Assembly (NCBI RefSeq): GCF_019303495.1
Contig: NZ_JAEVFI010000034.1
Location: forward strand, 12,365-49,776
Direction of reading: 5' to 3'
DNA length: 37,412 nucleotides
Source of the DNA: Streptomyces sp. JJ66
GTDB lineage: Bacteria > Actinomycetota > Actinomycetes > Streptomycetales > Streptomycetaceae
How positions within the stretch are numbered: position 1 is the first letter of the stretch; each line of letters starts with the position of its first letter. The position numbers were made by a program, and so were the translations under genes. Below are positions 1 to 7,505 of the stretch, one piece after another. A model generated the notes under the pieces. It searched no databases and was not told the origin of the DNA. It saw only the letters and a program-made list of their open reading frames with translations.

Positions 1-478
1 CATGACCACTGGGGCCAACACTGACGGAGTCCACCTGCGGGGCGTTTCCGTCGAGCGGGACATGTCTGTCCAGCGGTGGGCGGATCTCCGCGAGGTGACG
101 GCTGGCGAGCCTTGCGTCCAGTGCGGCACCGGCCTGGAGGTGGTGCGCACCATCGAGGTGGGCCATATCTTCAAACTCGGCCGCAAGTACACCGAGACGC
201 TCGGCGTGTCCGTACTCGGCCCGGACGGCGATCGCGTTGTTCCGGTCATGGGCAGCTACGGCATCGGCGTGGAGCGGGCGCTCGCCTCCGTGGTGGAGAC
301 CCACCACGACGAGAAGGGCATCGTCTGGCCGGTCGCCGTCGCCCCCTTCGAGGCGGCCGTCGTCGTCCTCGGCACCAAGGACGAGAAGGTGGTCGAGGCC
401 GCCGAGACGCTCTACCGGCAGCTGCAGGACGAGCGGCTCGACATGCTCTTGGACGACCGCGACAAGCGGCCCGCACCG
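1..478 (+). pseudogene. proS: Prolyl-tRNA synthetase fragment, cut at both ends
   Basis: This reading frame is already open at the left edge of the window. It reads like the C-terminal part of a class II prolyl-tRNA synthetase. It has the end of the insertion domain with a C-x-x-C pair (residues about 38-41), then the GHIFKLGRKY segment, the GSYGIGVERA motif 3 with its ATP-binding arginine, and the start of the anticodon-binding domain ending at LLDDRDKRP. Family members continue with a GVKF-like stretch and roughly 80 more residues. Here the similarity stops at about base 472 and the sequence runs directly into a LacI-like gene, with a stop at 503-505. The anticodon-binding domain is therefore missing and the product cannot be a working synthetase. 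The upstream part lies outside the window. Confidence 0.85.
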
Positions 479-640
479 GTGGCCACCAAGGCGCGAAGCT
501 CGTAGACGTCGCGCGGCGTGCCGCCGTCTCTGCGGGCACCGTCCAACGTCCTCAACCGCCCCGACCGCGTCGCCGACGCCACGCGAGCGAAGGTGGAGCA
601 GGCCATCACGGACCTTGGGTTCGTACGGGGCGGCGCCGTG
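479..640 (+). pseudogene. LacI-family regulator, N-terminal remnant with two frameshifts
   Basis: A GTG at 479 opens a sequence that, read across frames, gives the N-terminal HTH of a LacI-type repressor: K-L-V-D-V-A-R-R-A-A-V-S-A-G-T-V, then S-N-V-L-N-R-P-D-R-V-A, then the hinge side K-V-E-Q-A-I-T-D-L-G-F-V. Keeping this alignment needs an apparent 1-base loss near 494 and a 2-base loss near 542 (GTCCAAC where GTC-TCC-AAC is expected). Together they restore the original frame. The ligand-binding domain is absent, because at about base 640 the sequence changes into integrase. It joins the proS remnant without any spacer. The identification is mine from the motif pattern; the exact right-hand breakpoint is approximate. 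Confidence 0.75.
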
Positions 641-1123
641 CCGGAGCATGCCGCCCACTGGCGCAGGAACGGTTTTGCGACCTGGCTCTTCACGCCGGCG
701 GTCTCCGGCTGGTACCCGAAGAAGGCCCCGCAGCAGGCCCGCCCCGTACCGCTGCTCGGCGAGCCATGGCCCGGCGTCCCGGCCCGAGGGCGCGGTGCCA
801 GCGGCCGGGCCGACGCCTGCTGGCGCCCGATAGCCAAGGGCCTCACGCCCCACGGCCTGCGCCATACGCACCGGACCGTGATGGAGGACCTGGGTACTGA
901 GCGGGTCCTCATGGACGAGCGCATGGGCCACATCGACGGCTCCGTTTCGGCGCGCTACGCCCACGTCACCCCGGGCATGCGCAAGCGCCTCGGACTCGGG
1001 CTGACCCAGCAGTGGGAGTCGGCGATCGACGCCCGGCTGGCCTTGTGTCCGACATCGCCGGTTCGCGCGCTAAATCATCTCCTCCGCACACGAGTGGATG
1101 CACGTACGTCGGTGAAGCCCTGA
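641..1123 (+). pseudogene. Tyrosine (phage-type) integrase, C-terminal remnant
   Basis: From about base 640 the frame encodes the catalytic C-terminal part of a Streptomyces-type tyrosine recombinase. The GLTPHGLRHTH box carries the second catalytic arginine and histidine, D-E-R-M-G-H supplies the third conserved histidine, and SARYAHVTPGM contains the nucleophilic tyrosine. The upstream half, including the SAM-like core-binding domain and the first catalytic arginine, is missing, replaced by the LacI remnant in the same frame. Integrases of this type often integrate into tRNA genes, and tRNA-Pro lies at 3893-3966. The remnant probably marks the old recombinase of an integrated element that can no longer excise by itself. 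Confidence 0.85.
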
Positions 1124-1131
1124 CGTTGCAG

Positions 1132-1166
1132 CGGTGCTCCTTGCCAGTCACTGTCAGGGAGCACCG
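1132..1166 (+). terminator. Hairpin after integrase remnant
   Basis: Arms 1132-1143 and 1155-1166 are inverted repeats matching at 11 of 12 positions (CGGTGCTCCTTG against CAGGGAGCACCG), separated by 11 bases. They lie 9 bases after the integrase stop. There is no T-tract, which is usual in this genus. Confidence 0.55.
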
Positions 1167-1273
1167 CCTCATGGACGCGTTCCCGTCGCAGCGTCAACGT
1201 GGGGCGGTCAGCCGACTCGGGCAGTTCCGGCGATTGCCTGCTGAGGGGCCAAGCGAACTGGCTCAATGGACAC

Positions 1274-2116
1274 ATGGAGATGGGCGAGCACTGGGCGTAC
1301 CGCGTGAGGCCGAAGGAGCTGGGCAGCGTGGTCCGGCAGGTGGAGATCGTTCGGGTAGGCGGCCCTGGCAGGTCCGGTTGGGTCCACGTTCGGTTCCTCG
1401 AAGACGACGACGCCGGTCTGCAGGAGTGGGTCAGCTCCGGCTCTCTCGTCGCTCCGTGGACGGACGTCGAGACGTTCCGGGCGGACGACGCGGGAGAGTT
1501 GGCCTTGGCCGAGGCGTCGCGCCACGTACGCGGCAGCACGGAGTTCGAGGCCGCACGGATGATCCTCGGTTTCGTCCGTCCGAAGAGCAGACTGCGCCTT
1601 CGCCGAGGGGTGGCGGACGCAGGGGTACTGGAATTGAGCCGGCTCAACGAGACCGCACCGCTCATCGGCATGGACGCCGCCGAACTGCGCAACGACCCGA
1701 TGGTGTACGAGAACCGTGACGGCACGTGCGTTGCGGGGTGGCCGGTCACCGAACGCATCGCCCGCGTGGTTGCCGGCCGCCTCGCCGACAAGATCCTTCC
1801 GGAGGTGGACCGCAAGCAGCAAGACATCGTCCAGGAGCGCGCCCAGTCCTCCTGGTACCGCTACGGCCGCCGGGACGACCGCAAGCTGGATGCGGAGGCG
1901 GCCGTCCTGAGGAACGTCCGGCAGTGGTGCGGCGAGGACAAGGCCGAGCGCTACGACGAGTTGGTCGCCCTGCGTGCCGAAGTCATCAGGCTCGGGGAAC
2001 TGATTGAGAAGGCAGTCAAGGCGCTACGCGACCGCGGGCACGGCGTCATCGCCTCCACCATTGAGCGCGACCTGGGCGTCCATATCGCCAGCCTTGATCC
2101 TGACGTGCGTCGATGA
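1274..2116 (+). CDS. Conserved hypothetical protein of a mobile-element flank
   Basis: The protein has 280 residues from the ATG at 1274; the frame is open from 1199, but residues before MEMGEHWAYRVRP look non-coding. I do not recognise a domain. The N-terminal half is rich in beta-type sequence (VVRQVEIVRVGG, VHVRFLEDDDAG). The middle has R-L-R-L-R-R and a hydrophilic region with alternating Lys/Arg and Glu. The last 70 residues (KAERYDELVALRAEVIRLGELIEKAVKAL) look like an amphipathic helix or coiled coil. It sits between an integrase remnant and a coiled-coil gene, whose 3' end it overlaps convergently by 71 bases. I would expect element cargo, but nothing in the sequence gives a biochemical role. 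Confidence 0.7.
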   Translation: MEMGEHWAYRVRPKELGSVVRQVEIVRVGGPGRSGWVHVRFLEDDDAGLQEWVSSGSLVAPWTDVETFRADDAGELALAEASRHVRGSTEFEAARMILGFVRPKSRLRLRRGVADAGVLELSRLNETAPLIGMDAAELRNDPMVYENRDGTCVAGWPVTERIARVVAGRLADKILPEVDRKQQDIVQERAQSSWYRYGRRDDRKLDAEAAVLRNVRQWCGEDKAERYDELVALRAEVIRLGELIEKAVKALRDRGHGVIASTIERDLGVHIASLDPDVRR

Positions 2117-3665
2117 GACCGCGCCACGGCTCTGGCTCCGGCTTCGGCGGTGCTGGCTGCGCCGCGGGCTTCTCCTTCTCCGGTCGGTGCGGGTGCCAGC
2201 CGTCGAGAAACGGGCGCAGCTGGTCTCCCGTCGGCTCCGCATGGAAGTTGAGCGAGGCCAAGCCCTTGCCGCTCCGGGTGGGGTCGAGCCGGTCGGCCTC
2301 CGCTCTCCCCCAAGCCGACCACTCCCGAAGCCTCTCCGTTTCGAGGGCGTTGTCCGACGTGGCGGCAGCTTCGTCCAGAGCGACGCAGAACGTCCGGATC
2401 TCACCTGCGGTCCGCCATCGCTCAAGCGCTGTGCCGAAGCGTTCGGCCCGCACCGCCTGAACCGCCTTGATCGAAGCGACGCTGACGGCGGTCTCCCACT
2501 CCCGCCGCTCGCGTTCCTCCCGCTCCGCCTCCAGACGCCGACGCTCTTCCTCCTGCCGTACCCGCTCCTCGCGCTGGCGCCGCTGCTCCGCCTCACGTTC
2601 CAGCCGAGCGCGTTCCTGCTCCTCCGCGCGCTTTTTCAACGCCCGGAAGACCGAACCGATCTGCTCCTCCAACGGCTTCTTGGCGGTGTCGGCCCACTCC
2701 TTCTTCCAGCCGTAGCTGTAGCCGGAGTTGTCGCTGACCGACAGTTCCAGTTCGCCGGACGGCTCGAACCTGTGGGCTGGAGTCACACGCTGCCAGTCGT
2801 ACGTGCGGCGGCCCGGCTGCTTGGGCACGTATTGGACCTGCTTCTGCCGCTCGCGGAAGCTGACCTCGTACGTCCTGCCGTGGACGGTGACCAGCGGCCT
2901 CGGCTGTCTGCGCTTCTTGGACACCGCGATCTCCCCGTGACGGGAGAGGGCCTCCTCAGCGAGGAGCCGGAGCAGCGAGGCGACCCGGGGCAGAATCTCC
3001 TCCGAAATCTCGAAGGCGCTGTGGTCCGCCCTGACGGCGGCGATCACATCCTCGACATCGGTGATCACACGACTGCGCGCCAGCCGGATCCGGTTCCACT
3101 CGGTGTCGTCCTCGCCGGACACCCTGAGCAGACCGAGGAAGAAGTCCCCCTTCGCCCGGCCGCTGTACTTCAGGTGGTATCCGTCGGGCGCACACTGCCG
3201 CGCCGCGTCGAACGCCCTGCGGTAGCGTGCCCGCTCCTCCTGACTGGGGTTCGGGATGCGAAGGAACCGCCCGGCCTGCTGTACCTGGGCGATCAAAGCG
3301 GCTCCGACTTCCTCTGGTGACGCCCGGCGGGGCTTTGGGGCGCGCTGCGGCGCGGGCTTCTTCGCGGAAGAGGCTGCAGTCGGCTTTTGTCCTGCGCGCT
3401 GTTCGGAATCCGCCGGACGCTGCTTGCGCGAGGTCGGCTCCGGCCGGTCCGGATGATGGCCGTGCTCCAGGTAGAAGTGTCCCGCCTCGGTGATCTCCGC
3501 CTGCCACTTCCCGCCCTGCCTGGGCATGGTGATCAGGCGCCGCTCCTTGAGCGCGCGGGCGGTAGCAGAGAGCTCGGGGCTGTCCGACGTGACGGGGTCG
3601 GTTCCGTCCCCGATACGGGAGAGGAGGGTGAGCTGCCGGTTGTTTAACGGAGACCATCGATGCAT
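2046..3665 (-). CDS. Large coiled-coil protein of unknown function, TTA codon near start
   Basis: The protein has 539 residues starting at M-H-R-W-S-P-L-N-N-R-Q. The frame is open further upstream, but that part has no start with better coding character. Residues about 1-75 resemble a winged-helix-like module (ALKERRLITM, KWQAEITEAGHFYLE). A basic, proline-rich linker follows, then a globular middle. Roughly residues 350-420 form a highly charged coiled coil of Glu/Arg repeats (REEERRRLEAEREERERRE type), followed by a compact domain ending in a proline-rich tail. Codon 7 is TTA (3645-3647), a codon rare in Streptomyces and read by the bldA tRNA, so synthesis may be limited to later growth. 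It is transcribed away from tRNA-Pro within the putative element. Function is unknown. Confidence 0.75.
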   Translation of the reverse strand: MHRWSPLNNRQLTLLSRIGDGTDPVTSDSPELSATARALKERRLITMPRQGGKWQAEITEAGHFYLEHGHHPDRPEPTSRKQRPADSEQRAGQKPTAASSAKKPAPQRAPKPRRASPEEVGAALIAQVQQAGRFLRIPNPSQEERARYRRAFDAARQCAPDGYHLKYSGRAKGDFFLGLLRVSGEDDTEWNRIRLARSRVITDVEDVIAAVRADHSAFEISEEILPRVASLLRLLAEEALSRHGEIAVSKKRRQPRPLVTVHGRTYEVSFRERQKQVQYVPKQPGRRTYDWQRVTPAHRFEPSGELELSVSDNSGYSYGWKKEWADTAKKPLEEQIGSVFRALKKRAEEQERARLEREAEQRRQREERVRQEEERRRLEAEREERERREWETAVSVASIKAVQAVRAERFGTALERWRTAGEIRTFCVALDEAAATSDNALETERLREWSAWGRAEADRLDPTRSGKGLASLNFHAEPTGDQLRPFLDGWHPHRPEKEKPAAQPAPPKPEPEPWRGLIDARQDQGWRYGRPGRAQWWRR

Positions 3666-3768
3666 GGCGATCGTCGTATCGTCTACGGCCGCTGCGGCAC
3701 AAGCCGTGGGGTGAGCCTTTCGGAACGCACTCGGCGCACAGCGCGCTCGAAGGCGGAACATCACTCGC

Positions 3769-3820
3769 TGGGAGCCAACCGGGGAGCCGTTTCCCGCAGT
3801 CGGCTCCCAAACGGCTCCCA
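3769..3820. repeat. Nested inverted and direct repeats of GGGAGCC beside tRNA-Pro
   Basis: Four copies of one 7-8 base word lie in 52 bases: TGGGAGCC (3769-3776) and GGGAGCCG (3782-3789) in one orientation, then GGCTCCCA (3802-3809) and GGCTCCCA (3813-3820) in the other. The two pairs form a symmetric structure, with copies 13 and 11 bases apart within each side. Such arrays next to a tRNA attachment site suggest arm-type integrase or excisionase binding sites, but this is inference. Confidence 0.6.
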
Positions 3821-3840
3821 AGGCGGAGGCGCAAAGCACA

Positions 3841-3876
3841 TCAGGCCCGGTGCTGATTTCTCAGTACCGGGCCTGA
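3841..3876 (-). terminator. Terminator of tRNA-Pro transcript
   Basis: Perfect 11-base arms TCAGGCCCGGT (3841-3851) and ACCGGGCCTGA (3866-3876) enclose a 14-base loop. The hairpin begins 17 bases after the tRNA 3' end on the minus strand. It is well placed to end the tRNA transcript. Confidence 0.8.
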
Positions 3877-3892
3877 CCTGGTGTTTCTTCAG

Positions 3893-3966
3893 TCGGGGTG
3901 GCGGGATTTGAACCCACGACCTCTTCGTCCCGAACGAAGCGCGCTGCCAAGCTGCGCCACACCCCG
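3893..3966 (-). tRNA. tRNA-Pro, anticodon CGG
   Basis: On the minus strand the gene reads CGGGGTG ... CACCCCG plus discriminator A, giving a perfect 7-pair acceptor stem. The anticodon arm is CTTCG-TTCGGGA-CGAAG, so the anticodon is CGG, reading the CCG proline codon. The T arm contains GGTTCAAATCC. CCA is not encoded, as is common in Streptomyces. The 3' end faces the integrase remnant and the repeat array at 3769-3820, the orientation expected if an element had integrated into the tRNA 3' end. I found no second copy of the tRNA 3' end in the window, so the other att site would lie beyond base 1. A metallophosphoesterase gene ends 49 bases upstream on the same strand. Confidence 0.97.
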
Positions 3967-4015
3967 AAGCAACGGGGACTACTTTAGCCCACCGTCGCGT
4001 GGACGCGAAATCCGG

Positions 4016-4942
4016 TTATCGCGGGGCGGTGAGGGTGAGAAGAGTGGCCTCCGGGGGGCAGGCGAAGCGGGCCGGGGTGTAGCGGTTGGCGCCGCAGCCT
4101 GCGGAGACGTGGAGGTAGGCGCGGTGGTCGCGGGCGGTGTGGGTGGACAGGCCACGGGCGCGGGCGGTGTCGAGGTCGCAGTTGGTGACCAGGGCGCCGC
4201 GGAAGGGGACGCGGAGCTGACCGCCGTGGGTGTGGCCGGCGAGGATCAGGGGGTAGCCGTCACCGGTGAAGGCGTCCAGGACGCGCAGGTAGGGGGCGTG
4301 GACGACGGCGAGGGTGACGTCGGCGTCGGGGTCTGGGCCGCCGGCGACCGCGTCGTAACGGTCGCGCTTGATGTGCGGGTCGTCCAGGCCGGTGAGAGCG
4401 AGGTCACAGCCTTCGAGCTTCAGGCGGCCCCGGGTGTTGGTGAGGTCGGCCCAGCCAGCGGCGTCGAAGGCGTCGCGCATGCCCTCCCACGGGTTGTGGA
4501 TGGCGCCCTGGACGGGTGGGTTGCCGTTGAGGCCGTGACGCCCGCTGGCCTTTTCCTTCAGGTAGCGGGCGGGGTTGCGCGGTTTGGGGCCGTAGTAGTC
4601 GTTGGAGCCGAAGACGTAGGCGCCGGGGAATTCGAGGAGGGGGCCGAGGGCGTCCAGGACGTCGGGGACCGCCTCGGGGTCGGAGAGGTTGTCGCCGGTG
4701 TTGATGACGAGGTCCGGGCGCAGTCCGGCGAGGGACTGCAGCCAGCGGGTCTTGCGGCGCTGGCCGCTGACCATGTGGATGTCGGAGATCTGGAGCAGCC
4801 GCAGCGGGCGCATGCCGTCCGGCAGGACGGGCACGGTGAGCCGGCGCAGGCGGAAGGCGCGGGGTTCGATGCCCACCGCGTAGCCGACGCAGGCCGCGCC
4901 GAAGGCGGCCACTCCCAGGGGAACTCCGTATCGCACGCGCAT
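4016..4942 (-). CDS. Metallophosphoesterase, membrane-anchored, YaeI/YkuE-like
   Basis: This is a 308-residue calcineurin-like metallophosphoesterase. The metal ligands appear in the family order: D-x-H at 54-56 (ISDIHMV), GDN at 83-85, GSND at 112-115 (family form GNHD, here with Ser-Asn in place of Asn-His), H215 in VVHAPY, and GHTHGGQ at 236-242. The N-terminus (residues about 8-24) is a hydrophobic anchor, so the catalytic domain is likely membrane-tethered. Relatives hydrolyse phosphoester bonds in lipid-linked or cyclic nucleotide substrates; the substrate here cannot be told. It is co-directional with tRNA-Pro and lies 63 bases downstream of the phosphopantetheinyl transferase gene, so the two may share a transcript. 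Confidence 0.9.
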   Translation of the reverse strand: MRVRYGVPLGVAAFGAACVGYAVGIEPRAFRLRRLTVPVLPDGMRPLRLLQISDIHMVSGQRRKTRWLQSLAGLRPDLVINTGDNLSDPEAVPDVLDALGPLLEFPGAYVFGSNDYYGPKPRNPARYLKEKASGRHGLNGNPPVQGAIHNPWEGMRDAFDAAGWADLTNTRGRLKLEGCDLALTGLDDPHIKRDRYDAVAGGPDPDADVTLAVVHAPYLRVLDAFTGDGYPLILAGHTHGGQLRVPFRGALVTNCDLDTARARGLSTHTARDHRAYLHVSAGCGANRYTPARFACPPEATLLTLTAPR

Positions 4943-5005
4943 CCGTCCATGGTCGCAGAACGCGGGGAGGGCGGCAGGGGCGGGCCGCGTCGTGGGCCGC
5001 GCCGG

Positions 5006-5716
5006 TTAGGGGTGGGCGACGGCTACGGCGGCGGTGTAGCCGGTGGGGACGTGGACGTCGGTGATCGTCCAGCCGGGCAGGGCGGTGGGGGCGGGGCCGG
5101 TGCCGACGTAGTCGAGGGACGGGTCGCGGCCGAGGCCGATGCCGAGGCCCTTGAGGTAAGCCTCCTTGCGCGTCCAGGCCCGGGCGAAGGCGGCCGGGGC
5201 CTCGGCGGGGGGCGTGGCGGCCAGTTCGGTGGTCTCGCGTGGGTGGAGGGAGCGGGCGGTGGTGGTGACGGTGTCGATGCTCGGCAGCCGCTCGACATCG
5301 ACGCCCACGGGCGTGGTGGCCAGGGCGATGACGGCGAGGCCGCCGGTGTGGGAGAGGGAGTGGTGAACGGCGGCTCCGGTGACGGCGGGACGGCCGTGGG
5401 GGTCGCCGCAGCCGGGGCACGGGAGGCGGGTGAACGGGATCTCGGCGGGCGGCAGCGCGAGGTGTGCGGCGAGCAGCAGGCGGAGGGCCACGTGGGAGGT
5501 GCGGTAGAGGTCGCGGTCCTGGTCGTGGAAGAACCTGGTGACGCGTTCGTGCTCGTGGGCGTCGAGGAGGTCGGGGGCGAGGCGGGCCGCTGCCTCCCGG
5601 TGGCGTTCGATGTCTACGAGCCACAGGGTGGGCGTGGCTGGCTTCGGCTGCTGTGGGGTGAACCCCGTCAAGGTGGTGGGTAGTTCGTGGGGCTCGTACG
5701 TCACGGTCGTGGTCAT
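5006..5716 (-). CDS. 4'-phosphopantetheinyl transferase, Sfp type
   Basis: This 236-residue protein would transfer the phosphopantetheine arm of CoA to carrier proteins of polyketide, peptide or fatty acid synthases. It shows the Sfp-type signatures: HHSLSHTGG (118-126), the magnesium site GVDVE with D140 and E142, and WTRKEAYLKGLG (181-192). A C-x-x-C pair at 100-103 (CPGC) is a variant seen in actinobacterial members. The start is supported by GGAGGGAG ahead of the ATG. No carrier-protein genes lie nearby, so it probably acts in trans on secondary-metabolite clusters elsewhere. It is not an AcpS-type enzyme, which would be about half the length. Confidence 0.92.
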   Translation of the reverse strand: MTTTVTYEPHELPTTLTGFTPQQPKPATPTLWLVDIERHREAAARLAPDLLDAHEHERVTRFFHDQDRDLYRTSHVALRLLLAAHLALPPAEIPFTRLPCPGCGDPHGRPAVTGAAVHHSLSHTGGLAVIALATTPVGVDVERLPSIDTVTTTARSLHPRETTELAATPPAEAPAAFARAWTRKEAYLKGLGIGLGRDPSLDYVGTGPAPTALPGWTITDVHVPTGYTAAVAVAHP

Positions 5717-5923
5717 GTGGGGCTCCCTCCCGAGGTCGCATGCTACGGCTTCGGGTCGTAGCCCAGCGCTGGAGTCGTCCGCGCAGGGGCGGCTGCGGGC
5801 GTCGGTGCTGCGGCGTGCGGGTGAGGTCGCGGGTGGGGGCCAGGGGCAGGGCTCGGCGTCCGGGGGCGGGAGCCGCTGGTTAAGAGCGCGCGGCCCGCCG
5901 GGGGGCCTGGCACACTGAGCGCC

Positions 5924-6379
5924 ATGACCACGCTCAAGTCCCGGCTGAAGGACGACCTCACCGCAGCCATCAAGCAGCGCGACGAGCTGCGCTCCTCCAC
6001 CCTGCGCATGGCGCTCACCGAGATCAGCAAGGAGGAAGTCGCGGGTACCACGGCGCGCGAGCTCTCCGACGACGAGGTGCTGAAGGTGCTGACGCGCGAG
6101 GCGAAGAAGCGCCGGGAGGCGGCCGAGGCGTTCGAGCAGGGTGGCCGCACCGAGTCGGCGCGGCGCGAGCGCGCCGAGGGCGAGGTCCTCGCCGGTTACC
6201 TCCCCGCCCAGCTGTCCGACGAGGAGCTGTCCGCGCTGGTTCAGGAGGCGATCGCGGAGACGGGAGCCGAGGGCCCCAAGGCGATGGGCGCCGTGATGAA
6301 GGTCCTCACCCCGAAGGTCGCTGGACGTGCCGAAGGCGGGCGCGTAGCCGCCGCCGTGAAGCAGGCCCTGGCGTCCTGA
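5924..6379 (+). CDS. GatB/YqeY domain protein
   Basis: This 151-residue protein matches the YqeY family end to end. It has an N-terminal helical part (LKSRLKDDLTAAIKQRDE, RSSTLRMALTEI) and a C-terminal domain related to the tail of GatB (YLPAQLSDEELSALVQEAI, MGAVMKVLTPKVAGRAEGGRV). In GatB this region contacts tRNA in the amidotransferase complex; free-standing YqeY has no settled function. The ATG at 5924 starts the canonical M-T-T-L-K-S-R-L. It stands alone with a strong hairpin immediately after it. Confidence 0.92.
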   Translation: MTTLKSRLKDDLTAAIKQRDELRSSTLRMALTEISKEEVAGTTARELSDDEVLKVLTREAKKRREAAEAFEQGGRTESARRERAEGEVLAGYLPAQLSDEELSALVQEAIAETGAEGPKAMGAVMKVLTPKVAGRAEGGRVAAAVKQALAS

Positions 6380-6383
6380 CGCG

Positions 6384-6422
6384 GACGTCCGCCCCCGGTG
6401 CCCGGCAGCGGGGGCGGACGTC
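6384..6422 (+). terminator. Strong terminator after YqeY gene
   Basis: Perfect 14-base arms GACGTCCGCCCCCG (6384-6397) and CGGGGGCGGACGTC (6409-6422) enclose an 11-base loop, 4 bases after the stop codon. It insulates the next block (6591 onward) from upstream transcription. Confidence 0.88.
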
Positions 6423-6483
6423 GCCAGGGAGCTGAGCGACCACGCCCGGCGCTCCCTGGCGGCACCACACCCGCACCCGGTGC

Positions 6484-6551
6484 CCGGGCTGCCGGGCTGC
6501 CGGGCTGCCGGGCTGCCGGGCTGCCGGGCTGCCGGGCTGCCGGGCTGCCGG
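6484..6551. repeat. Perfect 8-bp tandem repeat, 8.5 copies
   Basis: The unit CCGGGCTG is repeated eight times without a mismatch from 6484 to 6547, followed by a further CCGG. It ends 40 bases before the -10 element of the Crp/Fnr gene. A perfect short-unit array is expected to change copy number by replication slippage. Confidence 0.95.
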
Positions 6552-6590
6552 TAATCGTCCGATTTCCCTGCGCCGCACCTGGCCCTTTCC

Positions 6591-6596
6591 TAGGGT
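6591..6596 (+). promoter_or_regulatory. Candidate -10 element for a leaderless transcript
   Basis: TAGGGT lies at 6591-6596, with 6 bases between it and the ATG at 6603. Transcription would then start at or next to the start codon, and no Shine-Dalgarno sequence is present. No good -35 box is visible, so an activator may be needed. Confidence 0.5.
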
Positions 6597-6602
6597 CGTC
6601 GT

Positions 6603-7364
6603 ATGAGCGACGACCCCGCTGACCACCTAGACGCGCTCGACGGGCAGAGCCGCTCGTTGCGGGAGCTGGCGGGAGACGCCGTCTGGCAGGCGCTGTTGCG
6701 GCACGGTCGGCCGCATCGCCGTCCGCCGGGAGCGGTGCTGCTCCGCCAGGGCGACGGCGGGACGCACGTGCTGGCCCTGACCAGCGGGGTGGCGAAGGTG
6801 GTGCGGACCGAGCGCAACGGCAGCGAGCGGCTGTTGGCCTTCCGGGGCCCGGGTGAGCTGCTGGGCGAGATGGCGGTCCTGGATGACCATCGGCGGCAGG
6901 CGACCGTCACCACCTTGTCGCACTGTGCCGTCGCCGTGATCGACAAGGCCCCGTTCCTCCGCTTCGTCGCCGGGCACGACCTCGATCGCGTGCTGACCCG
7001 TTACGCCTGCGGGCGGCTGCGGGAGTCCGACGCGGCGCGGTCGGGCGGTGAGGTGTTGCCGCGCCTGCGGTGGGTGCTGCACCGACTGGTCGAGCTGTCG
7101 GGACCGCCAGCGGGCGGGCGCCGTGCGGTGGAGCTAGCCCTGACGCGCGACGATCTGGCCCTCTACCTGGGCGTCAGCCGCAACACGGTCAGCGCGAAGT
7201 TGACGGAGCTGGAGGGCTGCGGGGTGCGGGCCCGCCGGGGACGCGTCGAGGTGCTGGATCTCGACGCTCTGCGCGGCACCCCCTCCTGCACCCCCTCCGG
7301 CACCCCCTCCGGCACCCCCTCCGGCACCCCCTCCGGCACCCCCTCCGGCACCGTACCCGCGTAG
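6603..7364 (+). CDS. Crp/Fnr-family transcription regulator with TPSG-repeat tail
   Basis: This is a 253-residue regulator. Residues about 35-120 form the cyclic-nucleotide-binding beta-barrel, with a phosphate-binding cassette GELLGEMAVLDDHRRQAT (84-101). The key Glu and an Arg are kept, so nucleotide binding is plausible, although the Ser after Arg is replaced by Gln. A long helix follows and then a Crp-type winged helix (DDLALYLGVSRNTVSAKLTEL, about 183-203). The last 25 residues are six copies of T-P-S-G (first copy TPSC), probably a disordered tail. It sits 141 bases before a class III cyclase-like gene, suggesting that it reads that protein's product. It differs from the main Streptomyces Crp. 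Confidence 0.88.
   Translation: MSDDPADHLDALDGQSRSLRELAGDAVWQALLRHGRPHRRPPGAVLLRQGDGGTHVLALTSGVAKVVRTERNGSERLLAFRGPGELLGEMAVLDDHRRQATVTTLSHCAVAVIDKAPFLRFVAGHDLDRVLTRYACGRLRESDAARSGGEVLPRLRWVLHRLVELSGPPAGGRRAVELALTRDDLALYLGVSRNTVSAKLTELEGCGVRARRGRVEVLDLDALRGTPSCTPSGTPSGTPSGTPSGTPSGTVPA
7278..7349 (+). repeat. 12-bp coding tandem repeat (ACCCCCTCCGGC), six copies
   Basis: Six consecutive 12-base units encode T-P-S-G, the first with TGC in place of the final GGC. The unit is a multiple of three, so copy-number change would lengthen or shorten the tail of the Crp/Fnr protein without a frameshift. Confidence 0.95.
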
Positions 7365-7505
7365 TCCACGTGACGCGGGTCACTGCCGCTGCGCACTGAG
7401 CGTGCGGAACGCCGGGCGCGTCTGCTCGAACCTCGTGGAGGACGGCGAGCACGCGCCGCCCGGGGCCGCAGCCCGCGGTACCCCTTCCGCCCCGAAGGGA
7501 CGAGC

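Noticed and set aside
1..505. Functional short ProRS-related editing protein
   Set aside because: The fragment contains motif 3 and part of the anticodon domain, not a free-standing editing domain, and ends abruptly.
3881..5683. Plus-strand open frame across tRNA-Pro and two minus-strand genes
   Set aside because: It crosses a tRNA gene and is Gly/Val/Ala-rich; the minus strand encodes recognisable enzymes.
6484..6551. CRISPR-like repeat
   Set aside because: The 8-bp units are contiguous with no spacers, so it is a simple tandem repeat.
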